Assembly (NCBI GenBank): GCA_013141015.1
Contig: JABFRT010000004.1
Span: forward strand, 124,001 to 188,000
DNA from: Hyphomicrobium sp.
GTDB taxonomy: Bacteria > Pseudomonadota > Alphaproteobacteria > Rhizobiales > Hyphomicrobiaceae
DNA length: 64,000 nucleotides
Reading direction: 5' to 3'
Part shown: positions 53,226 to 60,606 of the stretch, piece by piece
Layout: the number at the start of each line of letters is the position of its first letter
Numbering within the stretch: position 1 is the first letter of the stretch
Made by a program: the position numbers and the translations under genes
Notes under the pieces: model-generated
Seen by the model: only the letters and a program-made list of their open reading frames with translations
What the model was told of the DNA's origin: nothing
Database searches by the model: none

Positions 53226-55607
53226 ATGTCACACAGCGTCGACCGCCTCAAAGAACTGCTGTTTGAGAGCGAGTCCCATGCGCTCCAGGATCTGGCGCGG
53301 CGCATTGACAGTGTTGCCGAAGGTGAAACACGGACGCGCGAAGATTTGGGCCGCCGCATCGATAGCGTCGAAGCCACCGATAGACTTTTGCGCGATGATC
53401 TTGCTCGACGCTTCGAGGCGCTGGCGGCCAACGAGACGCTATCGCGCCAAGACTTCACCCGCCGCGTCGAGACGGTTGCCGAAAGCGAGGCCCGCGCCCG
53501 CGACGAACTTGTGCGGCGCATCGATGGCCTTGCCTCAATGGAGGCTCAAGCCCGCGACGAACTTAAATCCAAGATCGAAGAGGTCTATGCGCGCGCCGGC
53601 AACAGCGAACGGATGACGGCCAGTGTTTCCGAAATCATCAGCGAGGCTTTGCGCCGCGCCGAAGTTGCCAAGCATTCGGAACTCTCGCAATCCATCGCGC
53701 CGCTGGTGGTCACAACAATCAAGACGGAACTGCGCAACAGCCAGGACGAGATGGTCGAAGCGCTGTATCCGATCACAGGCCGCTTGGTGAAATCTTACGT
53801 CGCCAGCGCCATCAAAGACCTGACCGATCAAATGAACCGGCGGCTTGAACAAAACCCGCTGATGCTGCGCCTGCAGAGCCTGTCCACCGGCCGCTCGGTT
53901 GGCGAACTCGCGCTTGCTGGCACACAAGATTTCGACGTCAAGGAACTGTATTTGATCCGCCGCGGCTCCGGCGAACTGGTGGCGCATTGGCCCGACAAGC
54001 CGATCAGCGGCCGCGAACATGCAATGAGCGGCGTTTTGGCCGCCGTCAACGAATTCGCCAACGACGCGTTCTCCGCCGACCAGGCAAGCCTGCGCCAGAT
54101 CGATCTGGGGGGTGAGGAAGTCTATTTGCGCGGGTCGCCTATTTACCTGCTGGCAGCGCGGTGTTCGGGACAAGCGCCAAAGAGCATCGAGCAAACGCTC
54201 GACGATGCCTTCTTGAACGCCGTTGAAGACCAGCATCGCATCGACGCCGCACCTTTTTCGGCGGCCGACGCCCGCAATGCCAAAAGCGCGGCGCTGGCCA
54301 GCCTCGGCACGACGCTGAAGAGCGACGTTGCCCGCCAGCTTGAAGACCTGCACCGCCCGGCCGGCAAAGGTGCTCTCAAAACCTTGGCGGCGCTTATCCT
54401 GTTGCCGCTGTTTGCCTGGCTGGCATGGGGCTGGTTTTCGGATTATCGCGTCGCCAGTGTGCGCTCGACCGCGGAGCGCATCGTTGCCGCGGATCCGGCC
54501 ATGCTCGGCTATCCGGCGCAAATCGACGTGACCAACAGCGGCCGCAGCTTGACCATTTCCGGGTTGACGCCGTCGCTGCAAGCCAAGACCCGCATCGTCA
54601 GCGACTTGACGCGCAGCCTGCCCGGCATTGCATTGAATGACCGGTTGAGTGTGGTGGCCGGCAGCGACATAACAATTCCCGACGTCAGCCCTGAACTCGC
54701 GCGCGTGCGCCAGGATGTGGCCCGGTCTGTCGGCGAACTTTCCCGCGCCACATTGGCCCGCACCGGCACGCGCGCCGAATGGCGCCTGACACAAGCCGCA
54801 GCCGACATCTCGCACGCGGCAGCGGCGGCCCAAGGCAAGCCAGAGGCCGGCGTTTTGAAACGCAACTTGGCCGAGGCCGAGGCGATCCTTGCGGAAATGA
54901 AACACCTCCGCTCATCCAACGATGGCGTGACGGACGCAAGCCAAGGCAGCAAATCCGCCGCGGCCTATCAGACGCTTGCGCGCCGCCTCGAAACACTCAA
55001 CGATGATTTGGTTCAGTCTCTCGGCGGCGAGGCCCGCACATCGTCGGCAAACAAAGCGGGTGCAGTGCCGGCAGGAACCGCGCTGGCGCTCGACGCGGCA
55101 ATCGAACAGTTCGCAGCCGATAGCGAACGCGTTGCAGCGGTTGCCTCCACTCTGGCAATTGCTAAATCCTTAGCGCCTGTGACGGTCGTTGCGCCGCCCG
55201 CACCGGCGCCCGCTCCCACACCGCCCGCGCAACCCACGCCCCGCGAACGGCTGGAAGCTTTTGCCCGCAGCCACGCCGTATTCTTTGCCGCCAACACCGA
55301 CTATCGCAACGCCGATGCGGCCACCCGGACGCTGGCAGAACTTGCCCCCCTGATCAAAGCGTCGAACGCGCTCGTGCGTGTCGTTGGCTATACCGACGAA
55401 GTTGGTGCACAGAACCGCAACGCGCAGCTGGCCCAGGACCGCGCCGGAAAAGTCCAACAGGCCCTGATCGCACTCGGTGTGCCCGCAAACCAACTGGTCA
55501 CGGTCGGCCGCGCCAATGCGATAGACCTCAGCGACACGCGCGGAGCGCTCAGTCCCAACCGCCGGGTTGAATTTGAAATCGGCTTTGAAGGCGAAGCTCA
55601 GCCATGA
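53226..55607 (+). CDS. Inner-membrane OmpA-domain protein with cytoplasmic repeats and longin/roadblock-like segment
   Basis: 793 residues. 22-129: six tandem 18-residue helical repeats (D-L-x-R-R-[IFV]-[DE] heads). 130-215: helical, with EALYPITGRLVKSYV. 235-340: alternating strands and helices (KELYLIRRGSGELVAHW ... EEVYLRGSPIYLLAARCSG ... QTLDDAFLNAVED) suggesting a longin/roadblock-like fold. 384-403: single membrane span. 405-478: BON-like (IDVTNSGRSLTISGLTPS). 490-640: coiled coil. 650-670: Pro-rich. 673-787: OmpA/MotB domain with GYTDEVGAQN, QDRA and NRRVEFE, the peptidoglycan-binding Asp and Arg in place. Topology: N-cytoplasm, C-periplasm. GAGGA precedes the ATG. I recall similar cyanobacterial proteins beside small GTPases. 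Family call strong for OmpA; the rest inferred. Confidence 0.85.
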   Translation: MSHSVDRLKELLFESESHALQDLARRIDSVAEGETRTREDLGRRIDSVEATDRLLRDDLARRFEALAANETLSRQDFTRRVETVAESEARARDELVRRIDGLASMEAQARDELKSKIEEVYARAGNSERMTASVSEIISEALRRAEVAKHSELSQSIAPLVVTTIKTELRNSQDEMVEALYPITGRLVKSYVASAIKDLTDQMNRRLEQNPLMLRLQSLSTGRSVGELALAGTQDFDVKELYLIRRGSGELVAHWPDKPISGREHAMSGVLAAVNEFANDAFSADQASLRQIDLGGEEVYLRGSPIYLLAARCSGQAPKSIEQTLDDAFLNAVEDQHRIDAAPFSAADARNAKSAALASLGTTLKSDVARQLEDLHRPAGKGALKTLAALILLPLFAWLAWGWFSDYRVASVRSTAERIVAADPAMLGYPAQIDVTNSGRSLTISGLTPSLQAKTRIVSDLTRSLPGIALNDRLSVVAGSDITIPDVSPELARVRQDVARSVGELSRATLARTGTRAEWRLTQAAADISHAAAAAQGKPEAGVLKRNLAEAEAILAEMKHLRSSNDGVTDASQGSKSAAAYQTLARRLETLNDDLVQSLGGEARTSSANKAGAVPAGTALALDAAIEQFAADSERVAAVASTLAIAKSLAPVTVVAPPAPAPAPTPPAQPTPRERLEAFARSHAVFFAANTDYRNADAATRTLAELAPLIKASNALVRVVGYTDEVGAQNRNAQLAQDRAGKVQQALIALGVPANQLVTVGRANAIDLSDTRGALSPNRRVEFEIGFEGEAQP
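53289..53612 (+). repeat. Six tandem 54-bp (18-residue) coding repeats
   Basis: Residues 22-39, 40-57, 58-75, 76-93, 94-111 and 112-129 of the OmpA-domain protein align without gaps: each starts D/E-[LF]-x-[RS]-[RK]-[IFV]-[DE] and most end in charged R-[DE] or RQ. Eighteen residues are exactly five alpha-helical turns, so the repeats would stack one face in register as a long straight helix. DNA copies have diverged but protein pattern is kept. Confidence 0.85.
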
Positions 55608-56110
55608 TGGCGCGCAAGGTTATGCTGCTCGGCGAAATCGGCGTCGGCAAATCATCGCTTGCGCAGCGCCTGGTCTTCGACAAATTCGAATTCGACTACA
55701 AGCCGACCATCGGCGTCGATGTCTATCGCTACGACGTGCCCGACAGCCCAACGCGGCCGCGCATGTCGCTGATCGTGTGGGACACCGACGGCAACTTCGG
55801 TGACGCAATTTTCAAGCATATCTATATGAAGGAAGCAGCCGCCGCGCTGATCATCGGCGATATGGCCCGCGCGCCGACGCTTGAATCAATGGTCAAACTC
55901 GGCGCCGGCTTTTCGGATGCGTTCCCAGGCCGCCACATCGGCTTCATCGTCAACAAAACCGATCTCGTCACAGACCCCGACGCCGTGCCACTGCCCGCCG
56001 GGCTGACACGCCCCGGAACGTCCCTCATCCGCACCAGCGCCAGAACAGGCAGTCATGTCTCAGAAGCCTTCATCGACGCCGCCGAGTGTATCGCCCGCCG
56101 CGGCCAATAG
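55604..56110 (+). CDS. Ras/Rab-like small GTPase
   Basis: 168 residues, a complete small G domain. G1 GEIGVGKS (10-17), G2 Thr35 (YKPTIGVD), G3 DTDG (60-63), G4 NKTD (117-120), G5 TSA (144-146). The residue after G3 that is the catalytic Gln in Ras is Asn64, so intrinsic hydrolysis may be slow or rely on a GAP. No lipid-attachment cysteine at the C-terminus (RRGQ), so membrane contact must be through a partner, probably the OmpA-domain protein it overlaps (ATGA). Its end overlaps the kinase gene by 56 nt. Confidence 0.9.
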   Translation: MMARKVMLLGEIGVGKSSLAQRLVFDKFEFDYKPTIGVDVYRYDVPDSPTRPRMSLIVWDTDGNFGDAIFKHIYMKEAAAALIIGDMARAPTLESMVKLGAGFSDAFPGRHIGFIVNKTDLVTDPDAVPLPAGLTRPGTSLIRTSARTGSHVSEAFIDAAECIARRGQ

Positions 56111-57245
56111 CGTTGGCGGCCCTGGCACCAGCAGCCGGGTCGATAGCGCCGAGTGGAAGGTGCTTGAGGCCGGCAGCCTGCTCGCCCAGTTTGGATCGTA
56201 TGGCCTGATCTGGCTCAATCAGGATTTGACCGTTGAAGATACGTTCGGTCCGCTCGTCAGTTTCGTGACGGCCGGCGAGCCGGTGACCAACTCGGTCCTG
56301 GCGCTGATCGGCCTTGAACAGGAAATTGTCGCGCTCAAAGAAGACACGCGCCGCGTTCTGGAATTGCCGGCCGTCGCCGTCATCAGCAACGATACGCGGG
56401 GCAGCAAGCTCAATTTCACGCTGTTTTGGAACGCGGGCCGCGATTGCCCGATGGCGCTGGCCTACAAGAGCGCTTCGCAAACCGAACTCGAAGTTGAGCT
56501 GAGCAAGCAGATCCGCGCCCGCCTGATGGCCGAAGCCGAGGTGACCGCGACCTCGAAAGAGCTGGCCCGCGCCAATGCCGATCTGGAAAGTTTCGCGGCC
56601 ATCATTTCGCACGACCTCAAAGCGCCGCTGCGCCATATGCGGCAGCTGACGGAAGCCGCGTTCGATACCTCGGGTGGTGATCCAGCCGCGATCCGCGAGA
56701 CGCTGCGCGCGATTGAGGGGCAGTCGCGGCGCATGTCGCACATGCTGACGGCGCTGTTTGACTACTCGTCGCTGGGGCGCAAATACGAGGCGATCGAGCC
56801 CGTAGATACCGCGGCCTTGATGGACGACGTCAAGCATTCGCTTCCCGAAACCGGGCACCGCGTTATCATCACGGGCCAATGGCCGGTGCTGTCGACGTTG
56901 CGCGCGCCGCTCGATCTGGTGGTGCGCAATCTGGTCGGCAATGCCCTGCAGCACCACGACCGGGCAACCGGCAACATTACAATCGCTTGCGAAGAGCAGC
57001 CGCAATCGCTGGTGATCAGCGTCACCGACGACGGACCGGGCATCGATCCGCGCCATCATCAGTCGATCTTTCTGCCGTTCCGGACTTTGAACAGCAATAG
57101 CGCTGGCGCATCGACGGGAATGGGCCTTGCGGCCGTTAAAAAGACAGTCGAGGGCGCGGGCGGCACGATTGCCGTCGCGTCTGACCCGCAAACGGCGCGG
57201 GGCACAACCTTTACCGTGGTTTGGCCCAAAGTCTTGCGAAACTGA
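56055..57245 (+). CDS. Soluble sensor histidine kinase with PAS-like domain
   Basis: 396 residues, no membrane helix. A PAS-like sensor region (about 38-140: LLAQFGSYGLIWLNQDLTVE ... LPAVAVISND), a coiled linker (142-180), HisKA with H186 (AAIISHDLKAPLRHM), and HATPase: N box VRNLVGNALQHH (290-301), G1 VTDDGPGID (323-331), G2 STGMGLAAVKK (353-363). The start at 56055 lies 56 nt inside the GTPase gene. No receiver domain; the next gene is a single-domain receiver. The kinase may read the GTPase/OmpA complex state. Confidence 0.9.
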   Translation: MSQKPSSTPPSVSPAAANSVGGPGTSSRVDSAEWKVLEAGSLLAQFGSYGLIWLNQDLTVEDTFGPLVSFVTAGEPVTNSVLALIGLEQEIVALKEDTRRVLELPAVAVISNDTRGSKLNFTLFWNAGRDCPMALAYKSASQTELEVELSKQIRARLMAEAEVTATSKELARANADLESFAAIISHDLKAPLRHMRQLTEAAFDTSGGDPAAIRETLRAIEGQSRRMSHMLTALFDYSSLGRKYEAIEPVDTAALMDDVKHSLPETGHRVIITGQWPVLSTLRAPLDLVVRNLVGNALQHHDRATGNITIACEEQPQSLVISVTDDGPGIDPRHHQSIFLPFRTLNSNSAGASTGMGLAAVKKTVEGAGGTIAVASDPQTARGTTFTVVWPKVLRN

Positions 57246-57372
57246 CGAGGCTATTGGGGCGGCGCAAACCCTTGGTTCAGCGGCTTTTCTGGCTTTACTT
57301 GAATATCCTCGGGCTAAACGTTACACCGCGCAGACGAAAGACTTGTTTTCAACTGATACAAGACCAAGGCTG

Positions 57373-57834
57373 ATGGCATCTTCTTCTTCCGGATCGGGTG
57401 GCGACTTCCTCGCCAAGAAAAGCGGCATCATGCGTGCCCGCGTTGGCTTGCCCGATCTCAAGGACGTGGTGGTTGTCGATGACGAAAACCTCGACGCCGA
57501 CCGCATGTTCGGCACGCTGCGCGTGATGTTCGGCTACGACGTCAACGTGCGGCGCGCGGCAACCGTCGGCGCGGCCATCGACCTGGTGATCGCCAAAACG
57601 CCGGATATCGTGTTTCTCGACGACATCTTGAAACCGAGCGACGACGCAGCCCAGACCATTCCGTTTCTGCGCCGCGCCAACTATCAGGGCCCGATTGTGG
57701 TCGTTAGCGGACAAGTGACGCGCACCCGCCGCGCGGTCCTGCTTGCCGCAGGTGCGACCGACGTGATCCACAAAGACGATGTCGATAGCGTCCGGCTCAC
57801 GGAAGCCCTCAATCGCGTGTTTGGCGCTAAGTAG
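57373..57834 (+). CDS. Single-domain response regulator
   Basis: 153 residues: a Ser/Gly-rich N-terminal tail (1-30), then a lone receiver domain: acidic pair D36/D37, phospho-acceptor D83 (DIVFLDDILKP), S112 (VVSGQ) and K134 (VIHKDD). No output domain, so it acts by protein contact or as phospho-shuttle, CheY- or DivK-like. ATG 57373 with AAGG upstream; the 127 bp after the kinase gene holds no gene. Likely partner of the adjacent kinase. Confidence 0.9.
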   Translation: MASSSSGSGGDFLAKKSGIMRARVGLPDLKDVVVVDDENLDADRMFGTLRVMFGYDVNVRRAATVGAAIDLVIAKTPDIVFLDDILKPSDDAAQTIPFLRRANYQGPIVVVSGQVTRTRRAVLLAAGATDVIHKDDVDSVRLTEALNRVFGAK

Positions 57835-57976
57835 CGGGTTCTGCGCATAAAATGCCGCGGAACGCGGTGCCCAGCCGCCCATTGCTGCGGCCGCGTTACC
57901 AAACGTGATAACCTAAACGCGCCTTATCCCGTGGTTTTCTGTCGCGATGGCGTACCCTCGCCCCAATCTTGCACCT

Positions 57977-57991
57977 GTTGCATGTTGCAAC
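57977..57991. promoter_or_regulatory. Short perfect inverted repeat GTTGCA-TGT-TGCAAC
   Basis: Perfect 6-bp arms with 3-bp spacer, 43 bp before the Cys-rich protein start. Possible regulator site; may be chance. Confidence 0.3.
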
Positions 57992-58033
57992 GCAGCAGTG
58001 GCAGAAAATCAAAGAACGACGGGGGTTCCCAAC

Positions 58034-58288
58034 ATGCGGGTGAAATCATTGGCGGTCGCGTCCTGTGCGGCAGGCTTGTGTCTGACGGCCGCCGTGCGCG
58101 CCGAAGATTTTAAGTTGCCGCCGGAAGTGACCCCGCAATTGCGCGCCGCCTGCGAAGCCGATGTACGCCGCTTGTGCATCGGCACCAATCCGACCGTTGC
58201 CAAGGTCAAGAGTTGCGTCGCCTCCAAATTTTCGCAGCTCGGCAGCCGCTGCAAAGTGCAGATCGCGATGGCTGGTTTGTCGCCGTAA
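58034..58288 (+). CDS. Secreted Cys-rich protein with GLG1-type repeat
   Basis: 84 residues. Signal peptide (SLAVASCAAGLCLTAAVRA) and a single cysteine-rich repeat: RAACEADVRRLCIGTNPTVA, KVKSCVASKFSQLGSRC, with the four-cysteine spacing of the Golgi GLG1/MG-160 repeat, found also in small proteobacterial periplasmic proteins. Role unknown. GGGGG precedes the ATG; the terminator at 58315 follows. Confidence 0.82.
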   Translation: MRVKSLAVASCAAGLCLTAAVRAEDFKLPPEVTPQLRAACEADVRRLCIGTNPTVAKVKSCVASKFSQLGSRCKVQIAMAGLSP

Positions 58289-58314
58289 GGCCGGACTTCC
58301 ATTTTGGATTTTTC

Positions 58315-58341
58315 AACGCCGCTCAGATGAGCGGCGTTTTT
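58315..58341 (+). terminator. Bidirectional terminator between the Cys-rich and HAD genes
   Basis: 10-bp stem AACGCCGCTC/GAGCGGCGTT with AGAT loop, then TTT; the minus side has GAAAAATCC, so chiefly plus-strand, serving convergent genes. Confidence 0.82.
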
Positions 58342-59039
58342 CATTGGCTGGCGTTTGTGAGCAACCCTGCCAAATCCGTCAGCACCCGGCCGGCAGACAA
58401 GTCTGAATACTCATCCGGCAAGCCTAAACGGTTGACCCAGGTCGCGGCATACCCGAACGCTTTAGCGCCCGCGATGTCCCAGCGGTTCGAGGACACGAAC
58501 ATCATCTCGTTCGCCGGGCGGCCGAAGACTTCGGGGCCCAGCGCATAGACACGCGGGTCTGGCTTGAACGATCCTGCGGCGGCCACTGAAATCGAATGCT
58601 CGAATACGCCGTCAAACCCGGCGTTTGAAACCAGATCGTCAAGCTGATCGGGATCGGCGTTTGACAGGATCGCGAGGCGCGCGCCGCGCGCTTTCAATTG
58701 AGTGAGCGTATCGCGCACTTCCGGGAATGGCGGCAGACGCTGATAGCTCTCAAGCAAGCGCGGGGCGAGCGCCGCATCAAGCCCGCAAAGGCTCAATGCG
58801 TACATCAGACTTGCGCGCGTGATCTCGCGAAAGCCCGGCACGACGAGCGGTCCGCTGCGGTCGGCGCGCGCATAAATCCAGGTGTATTCGAGTTGCTTGC
58901 TGCGCCATATGCCAGACAGGCGCTCGGCCTCTGGCCCAATTGCGGCGGCATGTTCGCGGGCAACCGCGTGCACGTCAAACAGCGTTCCGAACGCGTCGAA
59001 AATAAAAACCGGCGAGGAGGGTGTCATGGAGACTGCCAT
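58341..59039 (-). CDS. Haloacid dehalogenase type II (HAD superfamily)
   Basis: 232 residues. Nucleophile Asp in VFIFDAFGTLFDVH, Thr/Ser motif ILSNADPDQ, Lys in GSFKPDPRVY, and late Asp (SSNRWDIAGAKAFG), as in L-2-haloacid dehalogenases. Start MAVSMTPSS at 59039 has GAGGGGG upstream; the longer open frame overlaps the aminotransferase. 25 bp after the aminotransferase stop, so likely one transcript. Substrate may be a natural 2-haloacid or a phosphate ester; not certain. Confidence 0.88.
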   Translation of the reverse strand: MAVSMTPSSPVFIFDAFGTLFDVHAVAREHAAAIGPEAERLSGIWRSKQLEYTWIYARADRSGPLVVPGFREITRASLMYALSLCGLDAALAPRLLESYQRLPPFPEVRDTLTQLKARGARLAILSNADPDQLDDLVSNAGFDGVFEHSISVAAAGSFKPDPRVYALGPEVFGRPANEMMFVSSNRWDIAGAKAFGYAATWVNRLGLPDEYSDLSAGRVLTDLAGLLTNASQ

Positions 59040-59064
59040 GCCGGCCCCCTCGCCGTTTGGGTTA

Positions 59065-60270
59065 TTACTCTGCCGCGGCCTTGACCGGCTTGGCAGCGGT
59101 TTCCGCGATATACTGCATGGCCGCCAGAACGCCGCCCTTCTTGTGCGGCACGCCTGCGAGTTCGAAGCCCATTTCAACGCCGGTCAAAGCGCCAAGAACG
59201 GTCAGCTCGTTGGTGTCGCCCAAGTGGCCGATGCGGAACGCCTTGCCGGCGATCTTGTTGAGGCCCGTGCCAAGCGACATGTTGAAGTTGTCGAGCACGA
59301 TTTTGCGGTAAGCGTCGGCGTTATGGCCTTCCGGCATCATCACCGTGGTGACGGCGGGCGAATAATACTTCGGATCACGGCACTGGATCTCAAAGCCCCA
59401 GGCGGTGACGGCGCGGCGGGTGGCTTCGGCCAGGCGCTCGTGACGTGCGAACACGTTCTCCAAGCCTTCATCGTTGATCATGTCAATGGCTTCGGCGAGG
59501 CCATAGAGAAGACCTGTGGCCGGCGTGTACGGGAAGAAGCCGGTGGCGTTGTTGCTGGTCATGTCGTCCCACGCAAAGTAGGACTTTGCGAGCTTCGCGG
59601 TCTTGGCTGCGTCCAGCGCCTTGGCGCTGACGGCAGTGAACGACAGACCCGGCGGCAACATCATGCCCTTCTGCGATCCCGAGATCGTAACGTCGATGCC
59701 CCATTCGTCGTGGCGAAGATCGGCGCAGGCGAGGCCGGAGATGGTATCGACCATCAACAATGCCGGATGCTTGGCCGAATCAAGCGCCTTGCGGACTTCA
59801 TCAATGCGCGTGCGGCAGCCGGTCGAGGTTTCGTTGTGCACGACGCAGACGGCCTTGATGGCGTGCGCCTTGTCCTCGCGCAGGCGCTTCTCGATGACGC
59901 TCGCTTCAGCCGCGGTCCGCCAATCGGTCGGGATCACTTCAGCGTCGAGGCCGAGGCGCTTGGCCATCACGGCCCACAACACGGCGAACTGGCCGGTCTC
60001 GCACATCAAAACTTTGTCGCCGGGAGACAATGTATTGGTGAGCGCGGATTCCCAAGCACCCGTGCCCGATGCCGGGAAAATGAATACAGGACCCTTGGTC
60101 TTGAAAATGGTCTTGATGCCTGCGAGCACGCGCTGGCCGAGCTTTTGGAACTCAAGGCCGCGGTGATCGAGGATCTGGCGCGACATGGCGGCCAAGATGC
60201 GCTCCGGAACGGGGGTCGGACCAGGAATCTGAAGAAAATGGCGGCCTGCGCGGCGCGGCTCGTGTGACAT
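59065..60270 (-). CDS. sgaA: Serine-glyoxylate aminotransferase
   Basis: 401-residue class V PLP enzyme moving the amino group from serine to glyoxylate, yielding hydroxypyruvate and glycine; part of the serine cycle and of photorespiration. PLP Lys is in SGSQKGMMLPPG; substrate loop FLQIPGPTPVPERI; VDTISGLACADLRHDEWGID. ATG 60270 is preferred (AGAGGA 6 nt upstream), the ATG at 60276 being too near. Three palindromes precede it. A hydroxypyruvate reductase gene begins at the right edge. Confidence 0.92.
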   Translation of the reverse strand: MSHEPRRAGRHFLQIPGPTPVPERILAAMSRQILDHRGLEFQKLGQRVLAGIKTIFKTKGPVFIFPASGTGAWESALTNTLSPGDKVLMCETGQFAVLWAVMAKRLGLDAEVIPTDWRTAAEASVIEKRLREDKAHAIKAVCVVHNETSTGCRTRIDEVRKALDSAKHPALLMVDTISGLACADLRHDEWGIDVTISGSQKGMMLPPGLSFTAVSAKALDAAKTAKLAKSYFAWDDMTSNNATGFFPYTPATGLLYGLAEAIDMINDEGLENVFARHERLAEATRRAVTAWGFEIQCRDPKYYSPAVTTVMMPEGHNADAYRKIVLDNFNMSLGTGLNKIAGKAFRIGHLGDTNELTVLGALTGVEMGFELAGVPHKKGGVLAAMQYIAETAAKPVKAAAE

Positions 60271-60606
60271 GGACATCCTCTCGTAGGGCGCGTGAAAGTC
60301 TCAATCAAGGTTGCTGGCGGTGTCGTAATACGACCGGCCCCGCCGCACAATCGCTCATTGTGCCTATCGCCCGGGCACAAGTTTGCCCGTGCAGCGTGCA
60401 AACGCTCATTCGGACATAATGACCGCAGGCAGCCGCCGTCAACGCGGCAAAACTGGCGGGTCACGGCCCCAAAAGCCAGCCCGCATCGGGCGCCCGGCGG
60501 ACAACTCAAGGACGCCTGCTTTTCCCAAGGCTTGAAACCGCCCGGCAACTCCCGCAACACTGCGGCCGGTATTGACTTTGACGACCGTGCACACAATGGA
60601 AGCCCG
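60271..60606. promoter_or_regulatory. Divergent control region with three palindromes upstream of sgaA
   Basis: 336 bp between sgaA and the amidase gene, no credible gene. Perfect inverted repeats: TCGTA-A-TACGA at 60323-60333, GCACAAT/ATTGTGC at 60345-60363 (spacer 5) and CGGGCA/TGCCCG at 60372-60389. Closely spaced in front of sgaA, they look like regulator binding sites or a structured leader. The remaining part up to 60606 shows no clear motif. Confidence 0.55.

Noticed and set aside
53535-54905. 456-codon open frame antisense to the OmpA-domain gene
   Set aside because: Gln/Arg/Gly/Ala shadow composition, no start signal, no known motif.
58882-60267. 461-codon open frame antisense to sgaA and HAD genes
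   Set aside because: Spans two conserved genes on the other strand; no motif and no ribosome-binding site.
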